Shown here piece by piece: positions 24,801 to 39,800 of a DNA stretch of 64,000 nt (the first letter of the stretch is position 1; the number at the start of each line of letters is the position of its first letter). Location of the stretch: positions 3,541,001 to 3,605,000 of the forward strand of contig NC_088326.1 of assembly GCF_910592395.1 (NCBI RefSeq). The letters are read 5' to 3'. Made by a program: the position numbers and the translations under genes. The DNA is from Lineus longissimus (Eukaryota > Nemertea > Pilidiophora > Heteronemertea > Lineidae). The notes below the pieces were generated by a model, which ran no database searches, was not told the DNA's origin, and saw only the letters and a program-made list of their open reading frames with translations.

Positions 24801-27800
24801 GCGCCGTGTTGACTGAATGTGGCACTAGTGTTGCAGTACAAATGTTGCAGGGTAACACTTGTATTGTAGTATGAATCTGGCAGAGTAAGCACTGGTGTTG
24901 CAGCAAGAACACTGGTGTTGTAGTAAAAATATTGCAGGGTAACACTAGCATTGCAGTACAAAGCTTGCAACACTAATGTTGTAATACAAATGTTGCTGGT
25001 TAATACTAGCATTGCAGTACAAGTGTTGCCGGATAACACTAGTGTTGCAGTACAATAATGCAGTCCAAAAGTTGCAGGGTAACTCTAGTGTTGCAGTACG
25101 AACATTGGAGGGTAACTCTAGTGTTGCACCACGAACGTTTGAGGGTAACTCTAGTGTTGCAGTACAAAAGTTGCAGGGTAACTCTTGTGTTGCAGTACGA
25201 ATATTGGAGGGTAACTCTAGTGTTGCGCTACGAATGTTGGAGGGTAACTCTAGTGTTACAGTAGGAATATTGCTGCGTAACACTGGCAGATGGATGTTGT
25301 AGTACCAAAGGCAACACCAGTGTTTCACGTGCAAGACCAGTGTTGCAAGTGCAGTGTTGTGTGAGACCTAGGAGCTATAAAACTACATTGAACTTTTCTT
25401 GTGTGAACTGTTTCTATCTATTCTCATTCAGCTCTTCTCCACTGAGTCAGCTGAACAGAAAACGTGGCCAGAGTCGGTTTGTGTTTTGGCAATATTGGTT
25501 ACAAAAAGAACAGCAGGTTGCCAACTTGACTTCAAGTGTGGTTTGTTGGTGCTGGAGTGCTGTTGGTTATTGATTACTCATGTGCTTCAGGACACGATGA
25601 ATCCAAGACAGCTCCGAGGCTGTGTAAGAGTTGAATTGTTTGGGTCCTGGGGTCAGAACTTGATCTGAAATGTGGTTGCCGGTGGCCCCATCGTCCCTGG
25701 GAGGTAATGACTCTAAAATCATATCTTCACCAAGTTCGAAAAGTGATATTGATGGTTCAAAAACGAAATTGACATCAGTTACGAGATGATTTGGGCTAGT
25801 TCTTTGGCTGACCTGGTCTTTTGAACCATTATTGCTGAAACATTAACAAAACAGTAGCAGATTTGGGCATTCTTCCAATTTTTTCACCATTTGGTGTCCC
25901 TCTCACAATTTTTTTCATTCTGCACTTCATATGTATTTTCTATCATAGTGTGCATGTATTTTGCAGTTTTAGCTGTGCGCAATAACTCGAGCACCTGTCG
26001 TAGCGCCCCCTATGCACTATCATCATACGTTGCCCTATAGTGTCGTGCCCTTTGCACTCTACCTGTACTTTGAATATAGAAAGCTTGAAAGTTTAGTTAA
26101 TGAAAATTTCAAAAGTCCCAAAAGCTTTTCTTTCAATGGTATTTTTTGCCTAAAATACTTCTCCCAAAGTTTTCACAACAATTGTAAGTAAGACATTTTT
26201 TCATTCATTTGAATATCTATATGTGTAAGATTTTTTTCACGCTTGGAGACGAAATGCATTCATGTTAAAGCGTATATATATTTGTCACTAGAATTTTAGC
26301 TTATTGGCCACTGTCTTGTAAGCCATAGAAAATTTAGAATGACACTCGCATAAACACGCCAAGCTGTGATCAGATTTAACACATGCACATTCACCTACAA
26401 ACACATTCATGCATGAACACGTAATATTCGTTTTGATACAGCGTTTTGCGCTACAGATGTTAAAACTGACCGTTATAATTGAATGACCATCGGCTTTTGC
26501 CGTCAATCCAGACAGGCATTAAAGCGGTCCTGCGACAGACAAAGGAACATGGATGTAACCAGGGCTGTAAATGAAATATATAACAAATACTACAGCATGT
26601 TTGACGCCACATGGGATCTTGGTTAATGGTCTAATTTAGCTTGTTCGATAAAATTCGTGCTAAATGGCTATGCTATTCATGGGATGTAAACTTTAAGGTT
26701 TTTTTGGGCCACTAAAAACACCCCATCTGTTTAGCGTTTCACTTCAGGTTTAAGTTTTTCCAGGGGCATTCAAAACAGCCCATTTCAATAAGCATACAGG
26801 TACAGGTTCCGCTAAGTCCAAATGAACCTGCAAGAACTGGTTTCACATCAGTTTATTTGAAACGTTTGGCTTGTCACTTCGCAAGCATGTCTTCAAAATC
26901 ATCCCTCGTCAAATTCTAACGTCATAGATATCCACAGTCGGCCGCCTTCATTCAAATCATGGCAGCATCGTGTCATACGCTTTGCGTTAATTGTTCACTT
27001 CGGTACCTGAGTGCTGATCTGAAATTTCATTCCCTTGCCTGGTGATATCGTCGAGCCTAACCCAATCATAAATTGCGCCTTGTGCTAAATTTCCTAATAA
27101 AATTCATACGTTTGCCAAAATATAAGATTTTGGATGGCCCCTCTCCAGACATCTGGTTAAGCCTTTCTGTGCATTATGAATCCCACTCTGTGTCAGTGAT
27201 GAGAAACTGCGTCCCATCATTTCCATCTTTGATCTGACGAAGTACATTTTCGTCACCAGCATCCTGTGCATCATGGGCATTAACTTAGACAAAGTTCAAC
27301 AGAATCTTGGCCTGTGTTGCTCTAGGGCAGAACTTTAGAACTCCCGTCCTCTGGCATGTCCACTCCTACTTGACCTATCAACCATTAGTTAGATCAAATT
27401 AACCTCTCGGGACATTTTTTCAGTTTAACCTAAAAGCCCTGTAGAGGCTACTTCTAGATTGACGAAATGTATGGGAGCCTTTTCAGCGTAAAGCAAATAA
27501 CAACAGGCAAACCATGTTTTATGTGTTATGGCATGAATTAAGAATGTTGTTTACATCGTTTGACCTTCATTCCGTGGAATCGGGTGTAACCTCTCCTAAA
27601 CTTCGAAGTGTTGAGTTCTCAACATCATGGTGACCAGTCTGGGTCTCAGAACACTTTACCAGGGCATTCCCCTTTACACTTTTGGTTGGTAGGTCAGTAT
27701 TTTCTTTAAAAGAAAGGCGTGATCCCCTGAAATTGGAAACAAAAAAATGTTCATAAACTGTCACATAGCACTTTTTTAACGCCAAAATATTTGGTTGACC

Positions 27801-30800
27801 TTTATAATGTAGAATATCAACTATCAAACAACTTATCCTCAGTGATATGAGATTTCTTTTTTCCCTTCCTTTTAGCAACTTGTCTTGATTTCCACGAATT
27901 TAGATTCTTCGCGATTCTCGGATAAAAACACCCGCAAAACTTTGTTCACAATATGGTTCACATTGCAAGAAGAATATTTCGATTAAAACATCAGTGCGAC
28001 AATGCATCGAATCGTTTTTCCCAATCAGGGGTGAAGTAATCTAATTCCCCCTGATGCTATATCAGAGTTTTTTTCGAGTATCGATGTAATTTGTGCAAAA
28101 AGACTACAATTTTAAACAACTTAAGATTTTGTACAGTGTGAATCACAATTGACATCCTGTGAATCGCGTCATTTGCACTACCCAGCGCGTCAGTCGCGCA
28201 TGAAACATAGACAGAAAAGTACGTCACTGGTGACAATGACGCGCAAGTCGGTGTGCAACTCCTGCGTATGTTAGGCGTCAGGATGGATGTCATTTGTGAC
28301 TTGGACTGTATATAATATATCACAATCACTCTACGTATAATCATAACAAAAATATTCGATTGTTCATTTTCGTGATTTCTTGACGAGCTTTCTCAGTTCT
28401 TTGCCCAGCTTTGCTGTCACTTCCACTGAATCGTTTTCAGGACCAAATGCACCCAAGACGGCACCGGAGATCAGCTATACGAACGCCGATTTGGGTACGA
28501 ACAAGGTCAAGGTCGTTGAAGGCGAACTGCTAAACTTGTACTGTATCTTCAAGGGATAGTAAGTATGGGACTGCGATATCCCAGTGGTGGAGTGCCGGCC
28601 CCATGATTGAGAGATCCGGGGTTGGTCTCCCGGCCAAGTCGCTTCTTGGTTCTCCTGTGGCACGACCGCTTCGTAGCTGCTCTTTAAAACCCCAGATTGA
28701 TCTCTGTGGAGACCGGTGTAATTATGTGGTATCCCAAAGCACTTTGAGTAGGGAAACTTGGAAAAGCGGTTCACTTAAATTTTGCTACAGCCCCTTACTT
28801 TATGCCCCTATCTGTCACAACCACGGAACTAAAACTTTGAGGTATCACTGCACACTGAAAAGAAAAGGAAAGTCTGTTCCATTCATTCCTTGTGTTAATG
28901 ATGTCATTCTCTTTTCCAGTCCCACCCCCTCCATTACTTGGTCCAAAGCTGGCGGTCTGCCCGTGAGTGTTCAGTCGAACGGCAACACGAGAATGTTGAT
29001 GGAACATGTCAAGCATAACAACATGTACAATGGCATTTATACCTGCAAAGGCACTAACAGTGAGGGCACCACTGAGCAGAACTATGATGTGGAAGTGCTG
29101 AGTAAGTTAATTTGAAAGCCTGTGAAAAAAGCTTATTTATATCGAGGTTGCCCGTCCTACAGAAAAACATGTGACTGGACACCGGAAGCTTACACCCCGA
29201 AATCGAGTTCATGACGAGTGAATTGCCGTCAAGTACAAATCTCTGTCGTGAGTGAATGGAGAAGACTGGTGAAAGAAACGACAATGCCCTAAGACATTCG
29301 TTCTTCATTCCAGTGAAACCCAAGTTTGTGGAAGGACCCAATATGGTGAAGAACACGAATGTGACCGAGGGTGGCGATGTGGAATTCATCTGTGATGTCG
29401 TTGCTAAACCAGATGCCACAATCAAGTGGAGAGTCAACAACATAGAAGTCCCTGATGGAGGTATGATTGCCATTTTGGCTGTCGGGTGTTTGAAAAGATA
29501 GCGTCAGTTGGCACAGATCTGTCAGTCAACTACAGTTATGTTATTCGAAACGTTCAAATGCAAAAGCTGGTGAAGGCTATTTCGAAAATGATTTCGATAA
29601 CTACCTGTATGGTAAAATGAGGCAGACGGTACCGGTATCTGAATACCGACGCGTTTCATCACAAACTTGCAAAATCCTATGAAACTTTTCAGTAATAAGA
29701 TGTCACTTTTGAAGCAAAGAACCTTGGAATCATGGCAGGAAAGTTTCATTTGCGCAAAAAGACCTGAAGTGGATTTGGTGGCTTTTGAATTGTACAGTAT
29801 TTGGGTGCTGAGCAGTAGCTCAGGGTACTGAAACGTCCATTAAGTTTGAAATATGTCGAATGGACAGAACTCAGAACTGAAGCCAGGAATTCTCTGACGA
29901 AATTCTCTGACTTGTCGCAGAGCGTTTTACAATACATTGGTGCTATAGTGGGTGGATCCAAATACTCCCAAGGAAAGCATTTGAGAAATTGATTGTTTAT
30001 TTCAGACAAATCGGAACCAAGAAGGACAGTCTCCGGCAACCGATTCAAGATGAGTAACCTCCAGAAAGGAAACGATAACTCGCATTCCGATCTCCAGGTG
30101 GTGACGTGCCAAGCAACAAACATGGACGGCAAAACAGAAATAGGCACAAGGTTTTCATCTGGTTATATCAACGTTGTCTGTAAGTAGTCGATTAATGAGG
30201 TTACCAAAACTGTCACCAAGTACTTCTGCTATCAAGGTGATGCCAAAACTTTCCCGACCTGCCATCCCCTATCCTTACTTCTGCCAAGATGATGCCGAAA
30301 CCTTCCAGGTCCTTCCTCCCCTATCCTTACTTCTGCCAAGATGATGCCAAAACCTCCCCGGTCCTTCCTCCCCCATCCTTACTTCTGCCAAGATGATGCC
30401 AAAACTTGCCCGCTTCTTCCTCCCTTATCCTTACTTCTGCCAAGAGGATGCCAAAACTTTCCCGGTCCTTCCTCCCCTATCCTTATTTCTGCTACGGTGA
30501 GGCGAAAACTATCCTGCTCCTTTGTCCCCTTCCATTTGCCCTTTGTTTTAATTACCATTCTCTAATTGCTTTTCGAACCTTTTCAGTACCCTTTGCAGTC
30601 CCATTTGCCATTTGTTTTAACTTCTTTCTTTAATCACCTTCCAAACATTTTCAGTACCCCTTGCAATGGTCTCCGGCCCTGATGACTACACCATCAAGAG
30701 CATGAACGACCAGATCGTCCTAAAATGTGTCACGAAGAGTGACGCCAGTAAACCCCCGAAGATCACGTGGTTCCGTGACGGTATCAAACTCAACCCAATC

Positions 30801-33800
30801 GTCGATGTCCTCATCTACCAAGAAGACAACTCTCTAAAGATCATCGCGAGTGAATTCGAGCGCGTCGGTGACATCACTGGCGAGTACATGTGCCAGGCGA
30901 CGACCCAGGCTCCAGCACAGATGGTTCAGGTCGCGTGCAATGTGACAGCTGACGCAGGTAAGATTTGTATGCTACTACAGTTGAGCACCACGGTGACCAG
31001 CTTGTCATGTATTAACAGCAGTCGATCGATTCTTTTAACCTCTTGACTACCAGGCCGTTTGAACCGTTCCATACCATGGCCTTTTTGCTAGTATTGTGCA
31101 GCCACGTGCATCTGGCAAAACCTCTGTCTTCGCCGCCACCGCAGCGCCATCTATACGACTTAGTTCAAGTTGGTGGGTAGCAGACGACATGCCTGCATCA
31201 CTATACACCAGTAGAGCTCTCGGCCAGGATGGCCTCTGAAACCACCAAATTTAGCATCAAAGTTGACTATTGCGTCGCATGCTTTTGCAATCAAAGTGCC
31301 AACTGTTGTCATCTTTGCGATACAGCGCAAGTTGTGGAACTTCTTAGACATTAACGTCTCATCACAAACATTTTGTGGTGATATCCACAAGTGACTGTCA
31401 AGCTTTGATTTTTTTTGCGATGCCGTTGTGTCATTAGTTTCAGGAGGGGAAATGCATGACGTGTTGATACTTGTGAAAGTGAACTAACGCACAGTTTTTG
31501 TTTGTCCTACCAGGTGGTGTCGTTGCTCCTGTCACGACTGCTGCGATCAGTTTGTGGTGGATTGCCATTATCATTGTCATCCTTCTGATCTTAATCATCA
31601 TCATTCTGATCTGCTGCTGTATCAAGAGGAACCGGGGAGAATCGTACCCAGGTAAGTAGAGGGGATAGACAAGGAGAGGGAGGGAGAATGTAGGGGAGGG
31701 TAGAGGGGTAGAGGAGGGTCGGGAAGGGGCAGATGGGAGGGTGGGTAGATGTTGTGGTGGCCATTATCATCCTACTTCTCCTCTGCTGGTGTATCAAGAG
31801 GTATAAGGAGAGTCGTGCCCAGTTAGTAGAGGAGGATAGATGGGTAGGGGATGGGGAAGGTAGATGGGGAAGAGGGAGAGGTGAGGAAGGGAGGGTAGAT
31901 GGCTGTCATGATGGCTGTAATCGTCCTTCTGCTCCGCCTCTGCTGTATCAAGGAACAAGGGAAGGTCATACCCAGTTAGTGGAGGGGGATAGATGGGTAG
32001 GGGGTGGGAGTGGTAGAGGGGGAAGAGGGAGAGGTGAGAAGGGGTGGAAGGGAGGGTGGATGGCTGTCATGATGGCCGTTATCGTCCTTCTGCTCCGCCT
32101 CTGCTGTATCAAGGAACAAGGGAAGGTCATACCCAGTTAGTGGAGGGGGATAGATGGGTAGGGGGTGGGAGTGGTAGAGGGGGAAGAGGGAGAGGTGAGA
32201 AGGGGTGGAAGGGAGGGTGGATGGCTGTCATGATGGCCGTTATCGTCCTTCTGCTCCGCCTCTGCTGTATCAAGGAACAAGGGAAGGTCATACCCAGTAG
32301 TGGAGGGGGATAGATGGGTAGGGGGTGGGAAAGGTGGAGGGGGAAGAGGGAGAGGTGAGAAGGGGTGGAAGGGAGGATGGATGGCTGTCATGGTGTCCGT
32401 TATCGTCCTTCTGCTCTGCCTCTGCTGTATCAAGGAACAAGGGAAGGTCATACCCAGTAGTGGAGGGGGATAGATGGGTAGGGGGTGGGAAACGTGGAGG
32501 GGGAAGAGGGAGAGGTGAGAAGGGGTGGAAGGGAGGGTGGATGGCTGTCATGGTGGCCGTTATCGTCCTTCTGCTCTGCCTCTGCTGTATCAAGGAACAA
32601 GGGAAGGTCATACGCAGTAGTGGAGGGGGATAGATGGGTAGGGGATGGGAAAGGTGGAGGGGGTAGAGGTAGAGGTGAGAAGGGGTGGAAGGGAGGATGG
32701 ATGGCTGTCATGGTGTCCGTTATCGTCCTTCTGCTCCGCCTCTGCTGTATCAAGGAACAAGGGAAGGTCATACGCAGTTAGTTGAGGGGGATAGATGGGT
32801 AGGGGGTGGAACGTGGAGGGGGAAGAGGGAGAGGTGAGAAAGGGTGGAAGGGAGGGTGGATAGCTCTCACAGTCACCATAATCATCCTTCTACCTATCAA
32901 GAGGAACAGGGGAGAGTCACACCATAGTAGAGGGGGATAGATGGGTAGGGGGTGGGAGAGGTAGAGGGGGAAGAGGTAGAGGTGAGAAGGGGTGGAAGGG
33001 AGGATGGATGGCTGTCATGGTGTCCGTTATCGTCCTTCTGCTCCGCCTCTGCTGTATCAAGGAACAAGGGAAGGTCATACCCAGTCAGTGCAGGGGGATA
33101 GATGGGTAGGGGATGGGAAAGGTGGAGGGGGAAGAGGGGGAGGTGAGAAGGGGTAGAAGGGAGGATGGATGGCTGTCATGGTGTCCGTTATCGTCCTTCT
33201 GCTCCGCCTCTGCTGTATCAAGGAACAAGGGAAGGTCATACGAAGTAGTGGAGGGGGATAGATGGGTAGGGGGTGGGAAACGTGGAGGGGGAAGAGGGAG
33301 AGGTGAGAAGGGGTGGAAGGGAGGGTGGATGGCTGTCATGGTGGCCGTTATCGTCCTTCTGCTCTGCCTCTGCTGTATCAAGGAACAAGGGAAGGTCATA
33401 CGCAGTAGTGGAGGGGGATAGATGGGTAGGGGATGGGAAAGGTGGAGGGGGTAGAGGTAGAGGTGAGAAGGGGTGGAAGGGAGGATGGATGGCTGTCATG
33501 GTGTCCGTTATCGTCCTTCTGCTCCGCCTCTGCTGTATCAAGGAACAAGGGAAGGTCATACGCAGTTAGTTGAGGGGGATAGATGGGTAGGGGGTGGGAA
33601 ACGTGGAGGGGGAAGAGGGAGAGGTGAGAAGGGGTGGAAGGGAGGGTGGATAGCTCTCACAGTCACCATAATCATCCTTCTACCTATCAAGAGGAACAGG
33701 GGAGAGTCACACCATAGTAGAGGGGGATAGATGGGTAGGGGGTGGGAGAGGTAGAGGGGGAAGAGGTAGAGGTGAGAAGGGGTGGAAGGGAGGATGGATG

Positions 33801-36800
33801 GCTGTCATGGTGTCCGTTATCGTCCTTCTGCTCCGCCTCTGCTGTATCAAGGAACAAGGGAAGGTCATACCCAGTCAGTGCAGGGGGATAGATGGGTAGG
33901 GGATGGGAAAGGTGGAGGGGGAAGAGGGGGAGGTGAGAAGGGGTAGAAGGGAGGATGGATGGCTGTCATGGTGTCCGTTATCGTCCTTCTGCTCCGCCTC
34001 TGCTGTATCAAGGAACAAGGGAAGGTCATACGAAGTAGTGGAGGGGGATAGATGGGTAGGGGGTGGGAAACGTGGAGGGGGAAGAGGGAGAGGTGAGAAG
34101 GGGTGGAAGGGAGGGTGGATGGCTGTCATGGTGGCCGTTATCGTCCTTCTGCTCTGCCTCTGCTGTATCAAGGAACAAGGGAAGGTCATACCCAGTCAGT
34201 GCAGGGGGATAGATGGGTAGGGGATGGGAAAGGTGGAGGGGGAAGAGGGGGAGGTGAGAAGGGGTAGAAGGGAGGATGGATGGCTGTCATGGTGTCCGTT
34301 ATCGTCCTTCTGCTCCGCCTCTGCTGTATCAAGGAACAAGGGAAGGTCATACGAAGTAGTGGAGGGGGATAGATGGGTAGGGGATGGGAAAGGTGGAAGG
34401 GGAAGAGGGAGAGGTGAGAAGGGGTGGAAGGGAGGGTTGATAGCTGTCACAGTCACCATCATCATCCTTCTACCTATCAAGAGGAACAGGGGAGTGTCGT
34501 ACCATAGTAGAGGGGGATAGATGGGTAGGGGGAGGGAGAAGGTAGAGGGGAGATTTGATGAGGTGGGGGAGAAAAGAAAAAGGGACAGAGTAGTTGGATC
34601 GGGCCGGGGGTCGGGGAGAGCTGCTCCATCATGCTGTATTCAGACATAGATTGCCAATCCGAGTGAAATCCTTCTACAATGAGATCATAATGTAACCCGA
34701 ATTATTTTCCAGTTGACGAAGTCGAACGTAAAATGGGTAACGATCCCGAGAAGGATCTACAGGACAGTGGTTTCCATGACTACCAGAGACCGTAAGTGTC
34801 GCCACCTATATGTTTTGTCTAAAATTGCGTAACCCTGAATGTATTTTTGTTCACACTAATACTGACCAAAATAATTGTTTTGTCTTCGTTGATTCAATGA
34901 GTTTCTTAAAGTTTTCAAAATTTTAATGGAGTTGTGGATTTGTCTGACTTTGTGGATTTTATTGGTGGGTTGCTTATGCAACTGTCAATGCAGGTCTTGT
35001 TAACCCCCTTGTCAAGAGTACGACGTCCCCTTAACTCAGGGTCTTTACCTTTGCGGACAGACCAGCGCCGCTGTTCAGATCCCCAGATAAAAAGTTCCAT
35101 TGGAGATAGCTGGTTCGGCCGTGAGAGTGTTAAGGAGAATGTATGAAATCAGATCACGACAGTTGAAGACACACACAGTGGGCAAGTGATCACCCTTGTC
35201 GATTGCAACGGCATCTGTGTCTTCTCCAACGATTCTGCAATGCCTCAACACTTTTGCTGCGGCATTGTGATATTCGTCTGGGAGAGGGGGAGGGGGGTGC
35301 AAGACATGCATAATGTTACTTCAGTTACAAATTCTGAGAAACGAAAGAGAACGAATAAGTGTAACCTTTTTTGCGTCCAATGTTTTGCATTTTAAGGGCC
35401 CATCTCCACATTAAGAGTTTAACACTGCAATTTACACGCTTATCACAGGGATTGTATTTTTGTTTAGCCAACAACTCTGAAACTGTTCAGTCATTGGCTA
35501 AAATCCATTGTCTGTGGAAATAGAGTGTTAAATTGCAAAGAAATCGAGAAACTCTTTTCAGGAGATAGGCCTAGACTTTGCGCTAGGTTTCTTGGCCATT
35601 TTTCGACATTTCATGATTTCATTTTCCGTTTCTTCAGCGCTGATGATGTTCAAGCTTTGTTAAGGTATTCATGCTTTCTGTGGTCTGCTTTGGAAGAGTT
35701 GGACGGATATAGCCGTACTCTTGTCACGGCGCAGTCTGTGTGTTAGGACGGGAATTTCCGTGTTGGCAGAATTTGGCATTTTTAAAGTGATATCTTATTT
35801 CTGCAACCTTTGAATTGCCCGAGGACATGAGCAGACGAATTATTCTTCCCACATTTTCTCAAAAATTATTTGTCCGTAGAAAAATATCTAATCATAACTA
35901 CTTTGCTATGTTGTACAAAGAATACCTCAATCAAGCTCAGAATGCCAACATGGCCTACTTACCCACTGTATTCAGCATAGCCTGCTCCAGTGCATTACCC
36001 TGCTGACCACCAGACAGTTGGCCGCATTCAGGGCTTGGTTGACCACCTAAAATTTCCAATTTGACTCTGTGTTGAATTGAATTTTACAACCTGTCAAATA
36101 AATAAGGTATCAATATCATGTTAGTTTCAAATTCTGCATGACGGAAATATCCTCAAATATCACGACTGTCCGTAAAATTGCTCAGCACACCACGCTGTAG
36201 GGTGAATTTGGTAGCGGTGAAACGTTTTTGCAACTCATGTAGTTCTCACTTTTTAAACCATAGTTTTGACTCCAAGATTGAGGTTAAAAAAGTTAAATCT
36301 GAGGGTTTAGGGTTAATAGTCTGATTTCAACGATGTTATAGGTTATCAGTCAACTTTACACTTTAATTTGAAACCAGTCCTGTCCTGAAACCTTTCTGTA
36401 GGCCTCAGATGAGCTGCTAAACCAGCGCTACAATCTGAGCATTTCTGACTGGTACCCGTTTATACACCTCGGTGTAGAGAGGCAAGTAAGACAAAGAGAC
36501 CGGCCTACAGACTTCTTGACTGCTAGTCGAGAGTCCCAACCACTGCACCACAGTTGCATGTTGGCGTGTATATTTGAAACAATCAGTCTTAGAAAAGTCC
36601 TAATTTCAAATTGTAATCACTTGGTCCTAGCTCATAACAACGCTGACTGCCTATATGATTAAGACTACTTTTAAAGATAAGCTGGACTTGGTGATTGAAA
36701 AAAATATCCATTGTGGGTTTGGAACAAAAAAAAACACGCAGCTTTTTAGATGCAATAACTCAGTATGCTTTTGTACTTTGTACACATTTTTAAGAACGAA

Positions 36801-39800
36801 ATTCATCACATCTGATTTTTTCTGACTTTATGCGACCATCACTTAAACTTTCACAAATTCGGCAAGGCAATGTTGTGGAATCAGATTGCATGATCAAGTC
36901 CTGTATGTGGGCAAGCGTTTATATCTACTCCACGAGGTAAAAAAGCTTTATGTTAGAATAATTTAAACAAATACCTCGCTGAGGGTAGGATTTCACCGAG
37001 TGCAATTCGATGCGATTTTGCTTAGTTCACAACGCATGCGATCTTTGTATGAGCAATGCGTTGTGAAGTGACAAGGCACTGTGCGGTCACAATCGCACTC
37101 CGTGTAAACCTCCCCCAACGGACCGGCGTCGATTTTGCATGTTAATCGAAGCCGTCCCTCTGGTAGTTTTTGGCATCGGTGTATTATTTCATATAAGACT
37201 TCCCCGCAAAGGAGTACATTCGAGGTGTTTTGATTTCCGTCTTAGGTATTTTCGCATGAGATGGAGCGTAGATTGTTCCAAGGAGATTTTTTCCCCCCAA
37301 ACATCTCGTCAATGTTTTCCCCACGTTTAGGGTCTTCAACATTATTAGCGGTTGCATGAAATGTCTAGGAGTGGTTTAACCATAGGGGAAAAGATGCGCA
37401 GATTTTCCCTATTTCGATCTTGTCCGCGACCAAGTTTGCGCCCAATTATGGCAAAATGAGTCAACCAATCAAATTCCTTCAAAATAAACTCCTTATGAAG
37501 CAATTTATGTCATTTGAACGCTGTTTCTTCGGTGTAGGATTCCGAGAGTTTGTGTAACTTGGACAGCAGAAGACCAACAGTGGGTGAGGTGATTTTGTCG
37601 ATCATACCGAAACTAATTTTTTTCGTTCCCCCTGTAACTTTGAAGCAAACATTTCACCTTTTCACCCCCACGTTCCCTGTTTAGACTCATCCAGTTTGTG
37701 CATTAGACCAGTCCATAAATATAAGTGGGGGTGTAAAGGTTAAAAAAAATCGTTTCTGCTCAGTGTTTACTCATTTTGCCATTCTCGGTGAAAGTGGACT
37801 GCATTTTTGGCGTCCAATCCTCGATCCTACCCGGCTTCAACATGTATTAATCAAAAGTTCTTTTTCAGTTTCTGGCAAAGTGCCAAAGTTGTTTGTGTCA
37901 TCCAAACTTCCTAAGCCATGTTGTACTGTAACAGTGCGTTTAATTGGTTTTGAAATCATACTTTTTCTCAGAATTCCAATTTTTGGGCCAAAAGTAGCGT
38001 TATTTCTCCAAATCTGGTGCCCAGAATGTGTATAATCAGCACTTGTTGTTGCATACATCGAGTGCAGTATTTAATCTGCATTGAAATAATTATAAGGATT
38101 TGTAAATCCGATGATTACACTGCCAATAAAACGCATAGGTCCTATTATGTATTGTGCCATTGTTCACAAACCATTTTTAAGGCATACAGTACAACCTCTC
38201 TATTGGGGACACCCATGGGACTGGGCGTTGGTGTCCGTAATGTAGAGGTGTCCATAATAGGGAGGTTATGCCATTATTGTCCACTTTTATCAACCTTCTC
38301 TTTATTTCAATTCCATGTTATTAAATTGATTATTTAGCCTCATTTCTGCTCTAGGTGGGCTTGCTTGATTCTTCAGTTATTTATTTTTACAATTTTGTTT
38401 TGACTACCGATTCAAATTTTGGACATACTAATGGATTTTCACTATTTAGTGGTTTTTGGTCTCGTCTCCTTGCCTAGGACATCTGACTTTTGGGGATGGC
38501 AAAGTGCCAGTCTTGCCAACAATAGAAAGAAGTGAATTTTATATGCATGTTACATTTTGACTTCAATTTGTTGTCCGATCTTGACAGTAGAAAAATTGGT
38601 TTGTTCAAAACCATCCTGGGCTTCAGGCCATTTTCTGATGATCTGAAATCACCTCCTCACGAGCAAGAGGTGGAGCATGCAGATGGCTCAGCGAGGTCCT
38701 GAAATGTTTGAGTTGGTGTAAGATTTTGATGAATCTCCAAAAGATTTGTTCGCAAAAAAAAAGTTGATGATAAGCCGACCAAATTCCGCTGTTGTTCTGC
38801 TAGACTTTTAAACCTACTCCACGCCCTCCGTTCGTTCCTGTGATGAATAGTACCATGCATGTTGTTCCTGTCCTCGTAACCACGGCCCGGTTGTTCAAAG
38901 CAACTTTTCTCACTAACACAGACGTCAACTTAACTCGGCGTTTAGTCTGAAGCTGATAACGCTAAGTTTAGTTAGCGCGAACGTTAGCGACGAAACTTGT
39001 CTTGAACATCCTGGCCAAGTATGTTTAAGAACCCTGTGTCTTATCAAAATCAAAGTTGGTTCTAATTGTCGCTTTAACAACGTGCATCATAGAAATCATA
39101 CGCAGTTCCTTCCATTTGTTATGAACATTCACCTTCTGGTCGCAACCATTCCTCACAAATTCCATTTTAGTAAGGTGGAATGGGGTAATTGTAACCCCGG
39201 TTTATTTGCAGGCCCCTGCATTGTTGATGCATGGGGATATCAATCGATATCATAGGCAGGGGCTACAATTACCCCATTCTACCTTACATCAGAACGTTTT
39301 GCTCTACACTGACGTTTAGACTTCATACATTATGAATACGTACGTGTAACAACTATTCCTTGTACATTTCAACAGAACCAGTCCCCATCTATGTTGCGCA
39401 CAAACTCATATCTTGTCTCCAATCCGTCAGTTTTTCACAACATTGATTCTCAAAAAACGTCCAACTCTGCCGCTCACCACGGCAAAATCGCAAAAACTCA
39501 GTTTCTCTCGGCCAGTTTATTCCCATCAAATGTTGTTTTGCTTCAACATGTGGTAACATCACCATGAAAAGATCCCCACAATTGGTCCATCACATATTTG
39601 TTCATGTTGTTTACCCTCCCAAGTCCTTTGTGGTTCAATTGTTTTCAAATGTCCAAGTCAGTTTGTGCACAGTTTTGTGTCAAAATTGCCAATTTTGCTT
39701 ATTTGGTTCCAACTCTTGCGTTGCTTCTGCCCTTGTTTGCAGTACATCAGCCGAGATATCGTTTTCCAAGTTCTGCAGCTATGTAGAGCCAATAATTTCA

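Larger units (their letters stand above)
21957..28440. other. Intron 6, about 6.5 kb
   Basis: Apart from the repeats listed separately, no exon-like segment is visible. I looked for further copies of the Ig2 alternative exon (GNL-FA...WYxxC...GSP-INV) and found none. Confidence 0.5.

Noticed and set aside
24662-25334. Frames of 96-129 aa on both strands with repeated serine, threonine and leucine words
   Set aside because: The 33-bp repeat period is a multiple of three, which keeps frames open by arithmetic.
20841-28440. Search for a third alternative Ig2 half-exon
   Set aside because: No further segment with GNL-FA, W-Y-x-C and GSP-INV spacing was found in either intron.
30180-30654. Search for Ig5 exons between Ig4 and the Ig6-like domain
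   Set aside because: The interval is only 475 bp, mostly 52-bp repeats and T-rich sequence, with no Ig-like cysteine or tryptophan pattern.
31733-34520. Many overlapping 90-135 aa frames, glycine- or proline-rich, on both strands
   Set aside because: They are readings of the transmembrane-exon satellite and repeat each other; no start context or splice logic supports them.
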